DNA of 41,216 nucleotides from Treponema sp. (lineage in GTDB: Bacteria > Spirochaetota > Spirochaetia > Treponematales > Treponemataceae), in NCBI GenBank assembly GCA_024402535.1, contig JAKSTN010000021.1:1-41216 (forward strand), read 5' to 3'. Position 1 is the stretch's first letter, and each line of letters starts with the position of its first letter. The notes under the pieces were generated by a model that made no database searches, had not been told where the DNA came from, and saw only the letters and a program-made list of their open reading frames with translations. Of the stretch, positions 34,585 through 41,216 are shown piece after piece. A program made the position numbers and the translations under genes.

Positions 34585-34593
34585 ATTATATCA
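34585..34593 (-). promoter_or_regulatory. Extended -10 promoter candidate for the lar-nickel operon
   Basis: TGATATAAT on the minus strand is a full TGn-TATAAT extended -10 element. It sits in the 38-base gap after the TPM-domain gene. No good -35 is present, as is common with extended -10 promoters. Readthrough from the TPM/lemA genes is also possible because no terminator intervenes. Confidence 0.45.
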
Positions 34594-34597
34594 CAGA

Positions 34598-35410
34598 TTA
34601 CCAGTGACCGGATGCTCCGCCGCCACCTGAATGACCGCCACCGCCATGGAAGCCTCCACCGAAGCCAGAGCCGAAACCAGAATTATGAATTGTAACGTGA
34701 GGGTTACCCACATATGGGCGGCGCTTTGGTCTTGGTCCGTGGCGTCCCATTAAGTTCCAAATGAAAATGCCCCAGATGCCGTAACGCTGTAAAAGTGAAG
34801 AGAATACAATAAGTGACCATACAAGAATAAAAATCATGGCAAATACTGCAGCGGCAGCATCGTCGACGCTTACAGCTTCTGATTCTTTCAGCTGATTCTC
34901 AGTTTCTACGTCTCCGCACACAACTCCGCCTATGGCTTTTACGGCTTTAGTAATTCCTTCGCCGTAATCCCCTTCCTTGAATTCCGGAATGATGATGTTA
35001 CGGATTATGATTCCGCTTTTTGTATCTGTAAGGGTTCCTTCAAGACCGTAACCAACTTCGATACGAACCCCTCTTTCATTATAAGCGACCAAAAGAAGAA
35101 CTCCGTTGTCTTCGCCTTTCTGACCAAGTCCCCATTTTTCAAATACATCATTGGCGTAATCTTCAAGGCTTTCTCCCTGAAGGCTTTTTACTGTAAGAAC
35201 TGCAATCTGTACCCCGCTCTGTTTTTCAACTGAAGCAAGGTATTCTTCTGCTTCCTGACGTTCCCGTGAAGTCATAAGTTTTGCATTGTCATTCACACGG
35301 CCATTCAATGCCGGTACACCAAGAGCAAAACACCTTACTCCCATTAAAAAAGAGATTCCGCCAAGAATCAGGATTTTTTTTATATGATTTATATTTGATT
35401 TATTTTTCAT
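34598..35410 (-). CDS. Exported TPM-domain protein with Gly-rich tail (YgcG-type)
   Basis: A 270-aa protein with a signal peptide (ILILGGISFLMGVRCFA, cleavage before LGVP). A TPM domain at about 30-160 carries LNGRVNDNAKLMTSRERQEA, GVQIAVLTVKSLQGESLEDY, FEKWGLGQKGEDNGVLLLV, RVIEVGYGLEG-like VRIEVGYGLEGTLTD and a final helix. A TM segment lies near 185-210 (AAVFAMIFILVWSLIVFSSL), then a basic stretch and the Gly/His-rich terminus (GFGGGFHGGGGHSGGGGA). This gene type regularly pairs with lemA, as here, and is proposed to act at the cell envelope. Molecular function is not settled; some plant relatives act in photosystem II repair. 27 bases follow the preceding TPM gene. Confidence 0.85.
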   Translation of the reverse strand: MKNKSNINHIKKILILGGISFLMGVRCFALGVPALNGRVNDNAKLMTSRERQEAEEYLASVEKQSGVQIAVLTVKSLQGESLEDYANDVFEKWGLGQKGEDNGVLLLVAYNERGVRIEVGYGLEGTLTDTKSGIIIRNIIIPEFKEGDYGEGITKAVKAIGGVVCGDVETENQLKESEAVSVDDAAAAVFAMIFILVWSLIVFSSLLQRYGIWGIFIWNLMGRHGPRPKRRPYVGNPHVTIHNSGFGSGFGGGFHGGGGHSGGGGASGHW

Positions 35411-35437
35411 ACATTTATCTCTTACTAAAACTGGAAA

Positions 35438-36133
35438 TTATTCTTCTATTATTACAAGTCCGTCTGAAAGTTCATTTGGATTTTCTTCGTGATTCGGGAA
35501 ATTTTCTGCAAGAAGATCACCGCACTTTTCTACGGCGCCGGTAAAGGCTTTTACTGCATCACCTTTTTTAAGATTTTCACAAAGTTCATCTGCAATAAGA
35601 TTCCATAAATCCTGACTGATTTTTGAAGAGATGCCTGAGTCTGCAATAATGCGGACTTCCCGTTCCATATAGGAAACATAAACCAGAATACCTGAATGTT
35701 CTTTTGTATTGTAAACTCCGCTTTCTGCAAAATACTGCATGGCCCGGGCTGAAACAGTTTTTGTTTTTTCTGAGCCTGGAATAATCATGCGGTCAATTGC
35801 CGGAATATTGCAAAGGTAAAAACCAATTACAACAACTGCAAAAGCAACTGCTACAAAAACACAGGGAACAATCCAGGCTGGAACTGCGTCCCAGTAAAAC
35901 TTCTGAAAAATTGAAGTGATGCCGGCAGAAAATGGAATCATCACGGCAAGAACAACTGCGGCAAGGCCATTTGACCAGAGCAGTTCCCAGAAAGAATATT
36001 TACCGCTTTCAGCAGCAACTGCAAGCGCAATTTCTCCGGTGGTTTTTGATTCAGCTTCGGCAACGGCTTCTTTTATGGCTGCAAAGTCGTTGTCTGAAAG
36101 ATTAAGTTTTTTTATAAGTGATTTTACTGTCAT
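35438..36133 (-). CDS. TPM-domain inner-membrane protein
   Basis: A 231-aa protein whose TPM domain is interrupted by a membrane hairpin. It starts at about 22 (AVAEAESKTTGEIALAVAAE), is broken by two TM helices at about 50-72 and 84-107, and resumes at about 125-205 (RAMQYFAESGVYNTKEHSG, ILVYVSYMEREVRIIADSGI). There is no signal peptide, so the soluble parts probably face the cytoplasm. It is a paralogue of the exported TPM protein downstream. LemA-TPM-TPM triplets are a recurring arrangement. A GGAG Shine-Dalgarno lies about 7 bases before the ATG, just after the GC-rich hairpin repeat. Confidence 0.82.
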   Translation of the reverse strand: MTVKSLIKKLNLSDNDFAAIKEAVAEAESKTTGEIALAVAAESGKYSFWELLWSNGLAAVVLAVMIPFSAGITSIFQKFYWDAVPAWIVPCVFVAVAFAVVVIGFYLCNIPAIDRMIIPGSEKTKTVSARAMQYFAESGVYNTKEHSGILVYVSYMEREVRIIADSGISSKISQDLWNLIADELCENLKKGDAVKAFTGAVEKCGDLLAENFPNHEENPNELSDGLVIIEE

Positions 36134-36153
36134 TTTGTCTCCATAACTTAGAG

Positions 36154-36261
36154 GGGGCGTTGCGGGCCGCCGTTTGAGGCCCGCAGAGGGGGTAGCGGAA
36201 AAGAACGGCGGTTGAACTTGTGAAACTGCCGTTCTTTGGAGCGAGGGGGAAACTTCCCCCT
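36154..36261. repeat. GC-rich three-hairpin intergenic element
   Basis: Three consecutive inverted repeats fill the lemA-TPM gap: GCGGGCC/GGCCCGC (36162-36168, 36178-36184), AAAGAACGGC/GCCGTTCTTT (36200-36209, 36228-36237) and AGGGGGAA/TTCCCCCT (36244-36251, 36254-36261). There is no T tract, so it is unlikely to be a simple terminator. It resembles REP/MITE-like non-coding elements and would sit inside the lemA-TPM transcript. Confidence 0.55.
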
Positions 36262-36271
36262 ACCCCATTAT

Positions 36272-36889
36272 TTAAAACTCTACCTTTGGTGCGCTCTGAG
36301 CTTCAGCCCCGGCTGCAAAGTAAGCTTTTTTATCGAACCCGCTCATATTTGCAATAATATTGTTCGGGAATCTTCTGATGTAATTGTTATAAATCTTAAC
36401 AGATTCATTAAACTTTCTTCTTTCCTGAGCAATGCGGTTTTCTGTTCCTTCAAGTTCATCCTGAAGTGCCATAAAATTCTGATTTGCCTTAAGTTCAGGG
36501 TAATTTTCTGTAATTGCCATAAGGCGCTGGAGGCTTGCGCCAAGGGAATCCTGCACCTGTTGGAAACGGGCAAAAGCTTCCGGATCCTGAAGAACTTCGT
36601 CACTTACATTTATCACTCCGCCTGCTTTTGAGCGGGCTTCTGTAACCTGTGTGAAAACGTCACTTTCGTGAGAAGCGTAGCCTTTTACTGTGCTTACAAG
36701 GTTTGGAATAAGATCGTAGCGGCGCTGATACTGGTTCTGAACCTGTGACCAGGAAGAAGACACATTTTCATCAAGAGAAACCATATTATTGTAAGTTCCT
36801 GTATATTTCTTTACGCAAAGCAGTGCTAATACTGCAATAACAATGAGGACTATTGCCCAAGTAGGAAATTTTTTCTTTGAATCTGCCAT
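36272..36889 (-). CDS. lemA: LemA family membrane protein
   Basis: A 205-aa protein with one N-terminal TM helix at about 9-28 (PTWAIVLIVIAVLALLCVKK) and an otherwise helical body. The family signature is clear: YNNMVSLDENVSSSWSQVQN at 33-52, QYQRRYDLIPNLVSTVKGY near 53-71, LMAITENYPELKANQNFMAL near 122-141, LEGTENRIAQERRKFNESV near 145-163 and YNNYIRRFPNNIIA near 166-179. LemA proteins are anchored with a short N-terminus outside. Their biochemical role is not settled, but they co-occur with TPM-domain proteins, as in this cluster. It has its own promoter and an AAGGA Shine-Dalgarno. Confidence 0.95.
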   Translation of the reverse strand: MADSKKKFPTWAIVLIVIAVLALLCVKKYTGTYNNMVSLDENVSSSWSQVQNQYQRRYDLIPNLVSTVKGYASHESDVFTQVTEARSKAGGVINVSDEVLQDPEAFARFQQVQDSLGASLQRLMAITENYPELKANQNFMALQDELEGTENRIAQERRKFNESVKIYNNYIRRFPNNIIANMSGFDKKAYFAAGAEAQSAPKVEF

Positions 36890-36910
36890 TTCTTTATCCT
36901 TTTAATTCAA

Positions 36911-36939
36911 AATATATGTTTCTTTAAAAGTAATATCAA
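36911..36939 (-). promoter_or_regulatory. Candidate sigma70 promoter of lemA
   Basis: TTGATA (36939-36934) and TATATT (36916-36911) on the minus strand are 17 bases apart. The predicted start is near 36904, about 15 bases before the lemA ATG. Confidence 0.6.
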
Positions 36940-36979
36940 AAGTCTCCAGTTTCAAGTTTAAAATGAGAGTTTTTTTTGG

Positions 36980-36985
36980 TATACT
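36980..36985 (+). promoter_or_regulatory. -10 element directly before dnaX
   Basis: TATACT ends 6 bases before the dnaX ATG at 36992. A weak -35, TTTAAA (36957-36962), lies 17 bases upstream. There is no Shine-Dalgarno in between, so transcription would begin at or next to the start codon. Confidence 0.4.
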
Positions 36986-36991
36986 TAATCT

Positions 36992-39199
36992 ATGTCTTAT
37001 GAAGTAACCGCTACCCGGCGACGTCCGCAGCAGTTCGATAATCTTGTCGGACAGGAATTTGTTGCCGAAACACTTAAAAATACCATTAAATCGGGCAAAA
37101 TCGCTCACGCTTACCTTTTCACAGGTCCACGTGGATGTGGAAAAACTTCTACTGCCCGTATTCTCGCAAAAGCCCTGAACTGTCAGAGCACAAACGGCCC
37201 TACTGAACACCCTTGTGGTCAGTGTCCTGCCTGTCAGGAAATTGCAAAAGGTGCCAGTCTTGATGTTATTGAAATCGACGGTGCCTCAAATACATCCGTA
37301 GAAAATATCCGCCGCATCAAAGATGAAATCATGTTCCCGCCTTCAAACTGCCGCTACAAGATTTACATCATCGATGAAGTCCACATGCTTACAACAAGCG
37401 CCTTCAACGCACTTCTTAAGACTATTGAAGAACCACCTGAGTATGTAATCTTCATTTTTGCTACTACTGAACTTCAGAAGGTTCCGGCTACTATTAAAAG
37501 CCGCTGCCAGCAGTTCAATTTCCGTCTGGTTCCCATTGAAAAAGTAAAACAGTGTCTTGCCGAAGCCTGTGCTGAAATGAACATCACTTATGATGATGAA
37601 GCACTTTTCTGGATCGCCCGTGAATCAACCGGTTCTATGCGCGATGCCTACACCCTTTTTGACCAGGTTGTAGCTTTCAGTGACGGACACATTACATATG
37701 ACAAAATCCGCGACAAGCTTGGTCTTGTTGGAATTGACCGCCTGAATACAATTTTTGAGCTTTGTGCTGATTCAAAAACTGACGAAGTTCTGAACGCTCT
37801 GGACGGTTTCCTTCAGGCAGGTGTTTCAATCGAACAGCTGATTTCTACCTGTGCTGATTACCTTCGCAGTCTGCTTCTGATTAAGAACGGCATTACCCGT
37901 GAAGCACTGCTTGGAAACAATGTTGAACGTTACAGTAAGAAAGTTCTGGGAGCCTGGAATACAATCCAGACAGAAAGAGCACTTTCACTTTACTTAAACC
38001 TTTACCGTGATATCCGTTATTCTTTAAGCCCACGCTATGAACTGGAACTGCTTTTCAGCCGTATGTGCTGGATTAAAGATTACGTTTCGCCTGCTGAAGT
38101 TAAAAAAGCAATTGATGCGGCCCAGGCACTTTTAGGCGGGGCACCAACAGCTCCAGCTCCTTTGGGCGCTATGGCCGCTACACAGCCGGCCGCTCCTGTT
38201 CAGGCTTCTCAGCCAGTGGCTGCACCACAGCCAGCAGTTGGTTACGGCGTCATTGGTGGCGCTACATCCAACAATGCTATGGGTGCCTCACAGGCTTCTC
38301 AGCCTGTTCAGAACCCTGCCGCAGGCATGAGTTTCGGTTCTATGCAGAATATTCCGGCTGAACCAGCAGGCGCTATGAACGGCGCTATGGGCGCAGCCGC
38401 CGTTCCACAGGCTTCACAGAGCGCACCACAAAGCGCACCGGCAAATGCAAATGCACCACTTTCAAGCCAGATTTATAATGCGGCACCACAAGGCGCAGCC
38501 CCGCAGGGCGCTATGGCACCTAACGGCGCTATGGGCGGCGCAGCCCCGCAGGGCGCAAACATTGTTTCGCAAAATGCCGCTCCCGCTCCACAGTCAAACG
38601 CACTCCCAGGCGGAATGCCAACATTTTCAGCCTTAGCCGATGTTCCGCCGGACGATTCTGTCCCGGCGCCGGAACCAGTCAGTTTTGACAACGGTCCAGA
38701 GGTACCGTCAGAAAACCCTTTTAATTATGGCGGAGAGCTGCCGCCTGAACAATCAGCTTCACCGGCAGAAGAAGGAACTTACGCACCAGACGACTCATAT
38801 ATCCCCGAAGAATTTGATTCGGAAGGACCTGATTCTGCCCCTGCACAGACAAATGACTTTTTATTCGCCGCTGACGGCCGCCAGATTTCGGTAGCCCAGC
38901 TTCGCGGTACCATTACGGCAAATCTCGCCGTAGATAACGGATTTGCTGCCATCGCCCTGGAAAACACCAGCCTCTGGAAAATCCAGGGGGATAAAATCCT
39001 CACAACTGTTAAATCAGAATTCGACAAAGAAGCCTTCAACAAGCAGAGTCAGGCAATCAACAGTGCCGTTACTGCTATGTGCGGACGCCCAATGCATTTT
39101 GAACTTTCCGTTGAAGCTCCCGTCCAGAAAACTGTTCAGGAAATGAAGATACCTGACAAAGTCCAGCTTGTAATCGATCTGTTCAAAGGTTCACTGTAA
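36992..39199 (+). CDS. dnaX: DNA polymerase III subunit gamma/tau
   Basis: DnaX is the ATPase of the clamp loader. The 735-aa protein opens with TATRRRPQQFDNLVGQ. It has Walker A TGPRGCGKTSTARI near 44-57, a four-Cys zinc knuckle (Cys in LNCQS, HPCGQCPACQ, about 64-81), the DExx motif IIDEVHMLTTSAFNALLKTI near 127-146, sensor 1 FATTELQKVPATIKSRCQQF near 154-173, and AAA+ domain III ending near 370. Residues about 385-620 are an Ala/Pro/Gln/Gly-Met low-complexity linker. The last 120 residues form a compact domain (ISVAQLRGTI, FDKEAFNKQSQAINSAV) presumably contacting polymerase, as in tau. The frame is uninterrupted. The start lacks a Shine-Dalgarno but follows a TATACT box. Its stop is 1 base from the end of the convergent gene. 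Confidence 0.95.
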   Translation: MSYEVTATRRRPQQFDNLVGQEFVAETLKNTIKSGKIAHAYLFTGPRGCGKTSTARILAKALNCQSTNGPTEHPCGQCPACQEIAKGASLDVIEIDGASNTSVENIRRIKDEIMFPPSNCRYKIYIIDEVHMLTTSAFNALLKTIEEPPEYVIFIFATTELQKVPATIKSRCQQFNFRLVPIEKVKQCLAEACAEMNITYDDEALFWIARESTGSMRDAYTLFDQVVAFSDGHITYDKIRDKLGLVGIDRLNTIFELCADSKTDEVLNALDGFLQAGVSIEQLISTCADYLRSLLLIKNGITREALLGNNVERYSKKVLGAWNTIQTERALSLYLNLYRDIRYSLSPRYELELLFSRMCWIKDYVSPAEVKKAIDAAQALLGGAPTAPAPLGAMAATQPAAPVQASQPVAAPQPAVGYGVIGGATSNNAMGASQASQPVQNPAAGMSFGSMQNIPAEPAGAMNGAMGAAAVPQASQSAPQSAPANANAPLSSQIYNAAPQGAAPQGAMAPNGAMGGAAPQGANIVSQNAAPAPQSNALPGGMPTFSALADVPPDDSVPAPEPVSFDNGPEVPSENPFNYGGELPPEQSASPAEEGTYAPDDSYIPEEFDSEGPDSAPAQTNDFLFAADGRQISVAQLRGTITANLAVDNGFAAIALENTSLWKIQGDKILTTVKSEFDKEAFNKQSQAINSAVTAMCGRPMHFELSVEAPVQKTVQEMKIPDKVQLVIDLFKGSL
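38492..38556 (+). repeat. Direct repeat within the dnaX linker
   Basis: A 20-base sequence beginning GGCGCAGCCC occurs identically at 38492-38511 and 38537-38556, 45 bases (15 codons) apart. It encodes the repeated peptide GAAPQGA. The in-frame spacing means copy-number change would leave the reading frame intact. Confidence 0.8.
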
Positions 39200-39200
39200 A

Positions 39201-39902
39201 CTATTCGAAAATATTTTTAGCAAAAGAATCTTTAATCTGATTTAAACATTCTTCAAAAGTATTTTGAAACAACAAAGCATACCCCGATACATTTTTATTC
39301 TTTAAGTCTTCATAAAATTCTTTACATGAATTTTCATTATTCCAGTAATACCCCTGATTACCTTCAATGCCTTTCTGAATATCAGCCTTTCTTCCCTCTT
39401 TAAAAGTCAGATATTTTTCAAGATTATCATACATACTTGATTTATTTTCTTTCATGTTTATATCAGTAATTGAATAAACATAAACTTTCGATGTATCAAA
39501 AACCCGAATTGAATATTTTCCCAAACCTGTATTATTCCATAAACCATAAATCGTATACTCAATTGAAATTTTTACATTTTCAGTTTCATACCATTCAAAA
39601 TTACGGAATTTAACACCTGGCTCATCAAGAAAATTTTTGCAATTTTTATACATTTCCATTAAGAAAATTTCCTGTTCTTCTATTTCTTTAGGAATTTTTT
39701 TCCCTGAAACTTTCTTTATCTCTGAACTAACAAAATCTTTAATCGATAATACTTTTTCTTCATAGAGAAATTTATTCTCATAAGTATTTCCAATAATCCA
39801 GCCTGTATCTTTTGTTATTATATGTTCAGAAACCTGGCAAAAACAATTTGCATAGAAAAATAATAAAATACAAACGGTTAATATATTTTTTTTACAATTC
39901 AT
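39201..39902 (-). CDS. Hypothetical exported protein
   Basis: I do not recognise a family. The chosen start gives 233 aa beginning MNCKKNILTVCILLFFYANC, a signal peptide with probable cleavage after FCQ or lipidation-independent processing; the open frame extends 8 codons further up (MSKQGIRI), but those add a charged stretch before the signal. The mature part is Lys/Glu/Asn-rich, with GWIIGNTYENKFLYEEKVLS, YTIYGLWNNTGLGKYSIRVF and GIEGNQGYYWNNE as its most distinctive segments. It is downstream of the WG-repeat gene with a 52-base gap and probably shares its transcript. Its codon use is noticeably more AT-rich than that of dnaX next to it, suggesting different ancestry or weak selection. Confidence 0.6.
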   Translation of the reverse strand: MNCKKNILTVCILLFFYANCFCQVSEHIITKDTGWIIGNTYENKFLYEEKVLSIKDFVSSEIKKVSGKKIPKEIEEQEIFLMEMYKNCKNFLDEPGVKFRNFEWYETENVKISIEYTIYGLWNNTGLGKYSIRVFDTSKVYVYSITDINMKENKSSMYDNLEKYLTFKEGRKADIQKGIEGNQGYYWNNENSCKEFYEDLKNKNVSGYALLFQNTFEECLNQIKDSFAKNIFE

Positions 39903-39944
39903 AATTCTAATACCTTGTTTGGACACTCCAATTATTTATTTTAA

Positions 39945-40018
39945 TCCCACACACCTAATAAGAAAAATCCGTCACTGCAGTGAACTTACCTTTATTATTT
40001 ATAACACCATCTACTCCG
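39945..40018. repeat. 74-bp direct repeat, copy 1 (3' end of WG-repeat gene)
   Basis: Identical base for base to 41143-41216, where the window ends, so the true repeat may be longer. It covers the last 21 codons plus the stop of the WG-repeat gene and 10 bases beyond. Confidence 0.95.
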
Positions 40019-41040
40019 TCTTTCTGGACAATGGCAAAACCATTATAAAAATTCTGAACTGACGTATACAAAAACGGAATTACTGTTTCGCCTTTGGGAT
40101 TTATAAATCCAGATAATCCTGTTTTAGGATCTGTTACATTCAAAAGACCATAAGTAAATCCATTTGTTCGCCGAAACGCCGTACCAGGGTAATATGGAAG
40201 TTCCTCAGAAACAGTATTACCTTTCTTGTCAAAAACTTGCCAAACCCCTTTTCGTATCTGAACGTATACATAACCTTCAGAAAAGTAATATTTCAAACTT
40301 GGCGCCATAGTCGTTCTCTCTCCATTAGAGACCATTGGACACAAAAATTTAACTGTACCTTTCGAAGAAATAAAACCTGTTTCTCCTGACATCAATTTGG
40401 CAGCAAGAAATCCTTCCCTAAAGTGATTTCCGCAATCTTTCAATTCACAAATTGATTTTCCCTGTTCATCAATAATGCGATATTCCCACTGAAAACTATT
40501 TTCATCTTCCTTCACTATTACCGCTCGGGATTCAACATACGGATATAATAATTCAAAGTCCGAACAACTTATAAATCCACCATTCTCTGTTATATATCCT
40601 CTTTTATTCTGCTGAATCACAGGAAGATATTTATCAAAAACCCCTGAATCCTGCACAAGACCATTTGTTACCAAAGTAGTAGGAATTGATATTCCTGTTG
40701 CCGCATTAAAAAGGATGCCTTCTTTTTTTGTTTTAAACATGATATAGAAAAGGTCATCGTATAAAAAATAAATATCATATATCAATTCATTTGAACTGAA
40801 GGTAAGAGTCTGCCCTTGTTTTAAATTTTTCTCATACACTTTAACGGATGTTGCTGAATTTATTACAAGAATATAATTATCAGAAAAACAGATATTTTGA
40901 TTTTCTGCTGGAATAACTATCTTTAATTGAGAATCAATCAGTCCGTATTTTTTTCCAGACTTAAATACAGAATATTGTTCTGCCCCAATTGGAAGAAGCC
41001 AAGAAATAATACATACAAAAAAAAGAATAATTCGTTTCAT
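39955..41040 (-). CDS. Exported WG-repeat protein
   Basis: A 361-aa protein with a signal peptide (IILFFVCIISWLLPIGA, cleavage before EQ). The rest consists of WG-type repeats of about 30-45 residues with a small-hydrophobic-G-[LFY]-[IV]-[DNS]-x-x-G core: GKKYGLIDSQLKIVIPAEN at 30-48, KRGYITENGGFISCSDFEL near 142-160, ETGFISSKGTVKF near 222-234, LSGFINPKGETVIPFLY near 314-330 and VDGVINNKGKFTAVTDF near 343-359. Such repeats form solenoid or propeller-like surfaces for protein binding. A GGGGAG Shine-Dalgarno lies 5 bases before the ATG, and the ATG overlaps the stop of a 33-codon ORF. A second copy begins to appear at the right edge. Confidence 0.8.
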   Translation of the reverse strand: MKRIILFFVCIISWLLPIGAEQYSVFKSGKKYGLIDSQLKIVIPAENQNICFSDNYILVINSATSVKVYEKNLKQGQTLTFSSNELIYDIYFLYDDLFYIMFKTKKEGILFNAATGISIPTTLVTNGLVQDSGVFDKYLPVIQQNKRGYITENGGFISCSDFELLYPYVESRAVIVKEDENSFQWEYRIIDEQGKSICELKDCGNHFREGFLAAKLMSGETGFISSKGTVKFLCPMVSNGERTTMAPSLKYYFSEGYVYVQIRKGVWQVFDKKGNTVSEELPYYPGTAFRRTNGFTYGLLNVTDPKTGLSGFINPKGETVIPFLYTSVQNFYNGFAIVQKDGVDGVINNKGKFTAVTDFSY

Positions 41041-41138
41041 TTTGTCTCCCCATTTCTAAAAAACGTTTCTCGTACAGTTCCATTAAAATCAATTATTTCT
41101 GGATTTTCATTTATTGATATATATTTTATTTTTTTCAT
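41037..41138 (-). CDS. Small ORF (33 aa) translationally coupled to the WG-repeat gene
   Basis: Reads MKKIKYISINENPEIIDFNG, then TVRETFFRNGETK and TGA. The stop overlaps the ATG of the WG-repeat gene (ATGA), the classic coupling arrangement. It starts 15 bases beyond the stop of the upstream WG copy, with only a weak GGGAA ahead of it. No family is recognised. It may be a real small protein, a leader peptide, or the truncated 5' part of a lost gene between the two WG copies. Confidence 0.4.
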   Translation of the reverse strand: MKKIKYISINENPEIIDFNGTVRETFFRNGETK

Positions 41139-41142
41139 TTAT

Positions 41143-41216
41143 TCCCACACACCTAATAAGAAAAATCCGTCACTGCAGTGAACTTACCTTTATTATTTAT
41201 AACACCATCTACTCCG
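41143..41216. repeat. 74-bp direct repeat, copy 2 (runs off right edge)
   Basis: Identical to 39945-40018. The match continues to the last base of the window, so its extent is not known. Confidence 0.95.
41153..41216 (-). CDS. WG-repeat protein paralogue, C-terminal fragment (runs off right edge)
   Basis: The last 20 complete codons and stop (TAG at 41155-41153) encode the same C-terminus as the WG-repeat gene at 39955 (GVINNKGKFTAVTDFSY). This indicates a tandem paralogue lying just upstream in the same direction. The identity at nucleotide level implies recent duplication or gene conversion, or an assembly repeat at a contig end. Confidence 0.75.
   Translation of the reverse strand, partial: GVDGVINNKGKFTAVTDFSY

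Noticed and set aside
38100..38115. AAAAAAG run in dnaX at the end of domain III, with a TGA reached after a -1 shift, suggesting gamma/tau frameshifting
   Set aside because: The zero frame is GTT AAA AAA GCA, not N NNA AAA AAG, so tandem -1 slippage would mispair in the P site. Six A residues are also short for transcriptional slippage, and no clear stimulatory stem or upstream Shine-Dalgarno was seen.

Overview
The window reads as chromosomal DNA of a host-associated or rumen-type Treponema (Spirochaetes). The clues are a single-chain archaeal/eukaryotic-type PheRS beta subunit, a FlgM-like anti-sigma factor, a spirochaete-type long 6-phosphofructokinase with an N-terminal extension, several lipoproteins and exported proteins with relaxed signal peptides, and moderate-to-low G+C by eye. 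No tRNA, rRNA, CRISPR array, transposase or phage gene was seen. Genus is an inference from protein character, not from a search.

Layout, left to right. 1-10.3 kb: the 5' end of a probable L-fucose isomerase gene (-) diverges from a HATPase-HDOD signalling protein (+). Next comes a minus-strand block: pheT, then rsmI-flgM ending at an intrinsic terminator, then an iron-ADH-fold protein and a SpoU/TrmH methyltransferase. A plus-strand operon follows: SH3-like exported protein, M48 lipoprotein protease, CHASE2 adenylate cyclase. 10.3-13.3 kb: a DUF4015-type glycosidase-like exported protein followed by pyrE (-). 13.3-13.9 kb: a 543-bp non-coding stretch with a GC-rich segment and an 84-bp-period array of three hairpins. 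13.9-26.5 kb: one 4,208-codon gene (-) for a giant probable lipoprotein built of about 20 Ig-like repeats and a propeller-like C-terminus, with its own promoter and a strong terminator.

26.6-29.4 kb (+): a membrane-anchored solute-binding-like protein and 6-phosphofructokinase, ending in a composite palindromic repeat that also lies at the 3' end of the opposing operon. 29.5-34.6 kb (-): a nickel operon, larB-larC-DUF3842-cbiM(N)-cbiQ-cbiO, which would import Ni(II) and carry out two of the three steps of nickel-pincer nucleotide cofactor synthesis. LarE (sulfur transfer) and any LarA-type client enzyme are not in the window. 34.6-36.9 kb (-): lemA and two TPM-domain genes, interrupted by a three-hairpin GC-rich repeat. 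37-39.2 kb (+): dnaX. 39.2-41.2 kb (-): a hypothetical exported protein, a WG-repeat protein, a 33-codon ORF, and the 3' end of a second WG-repeat gene whose last 74 bp are identical to the first.

The points most worth a second look are the giant Ig-repeat lipoprotein, the 84-bp hairpin array, the iron-ADH relative that has lost all four metal ligands, the lar/ECF/DUF3842 operon without larA/larE, the tandem WG duplication at the right edge, and a recurring arrangement in which a good -10 box sits only 6-9 bases before a start codon that has no Shine-Dalgarno sequence.
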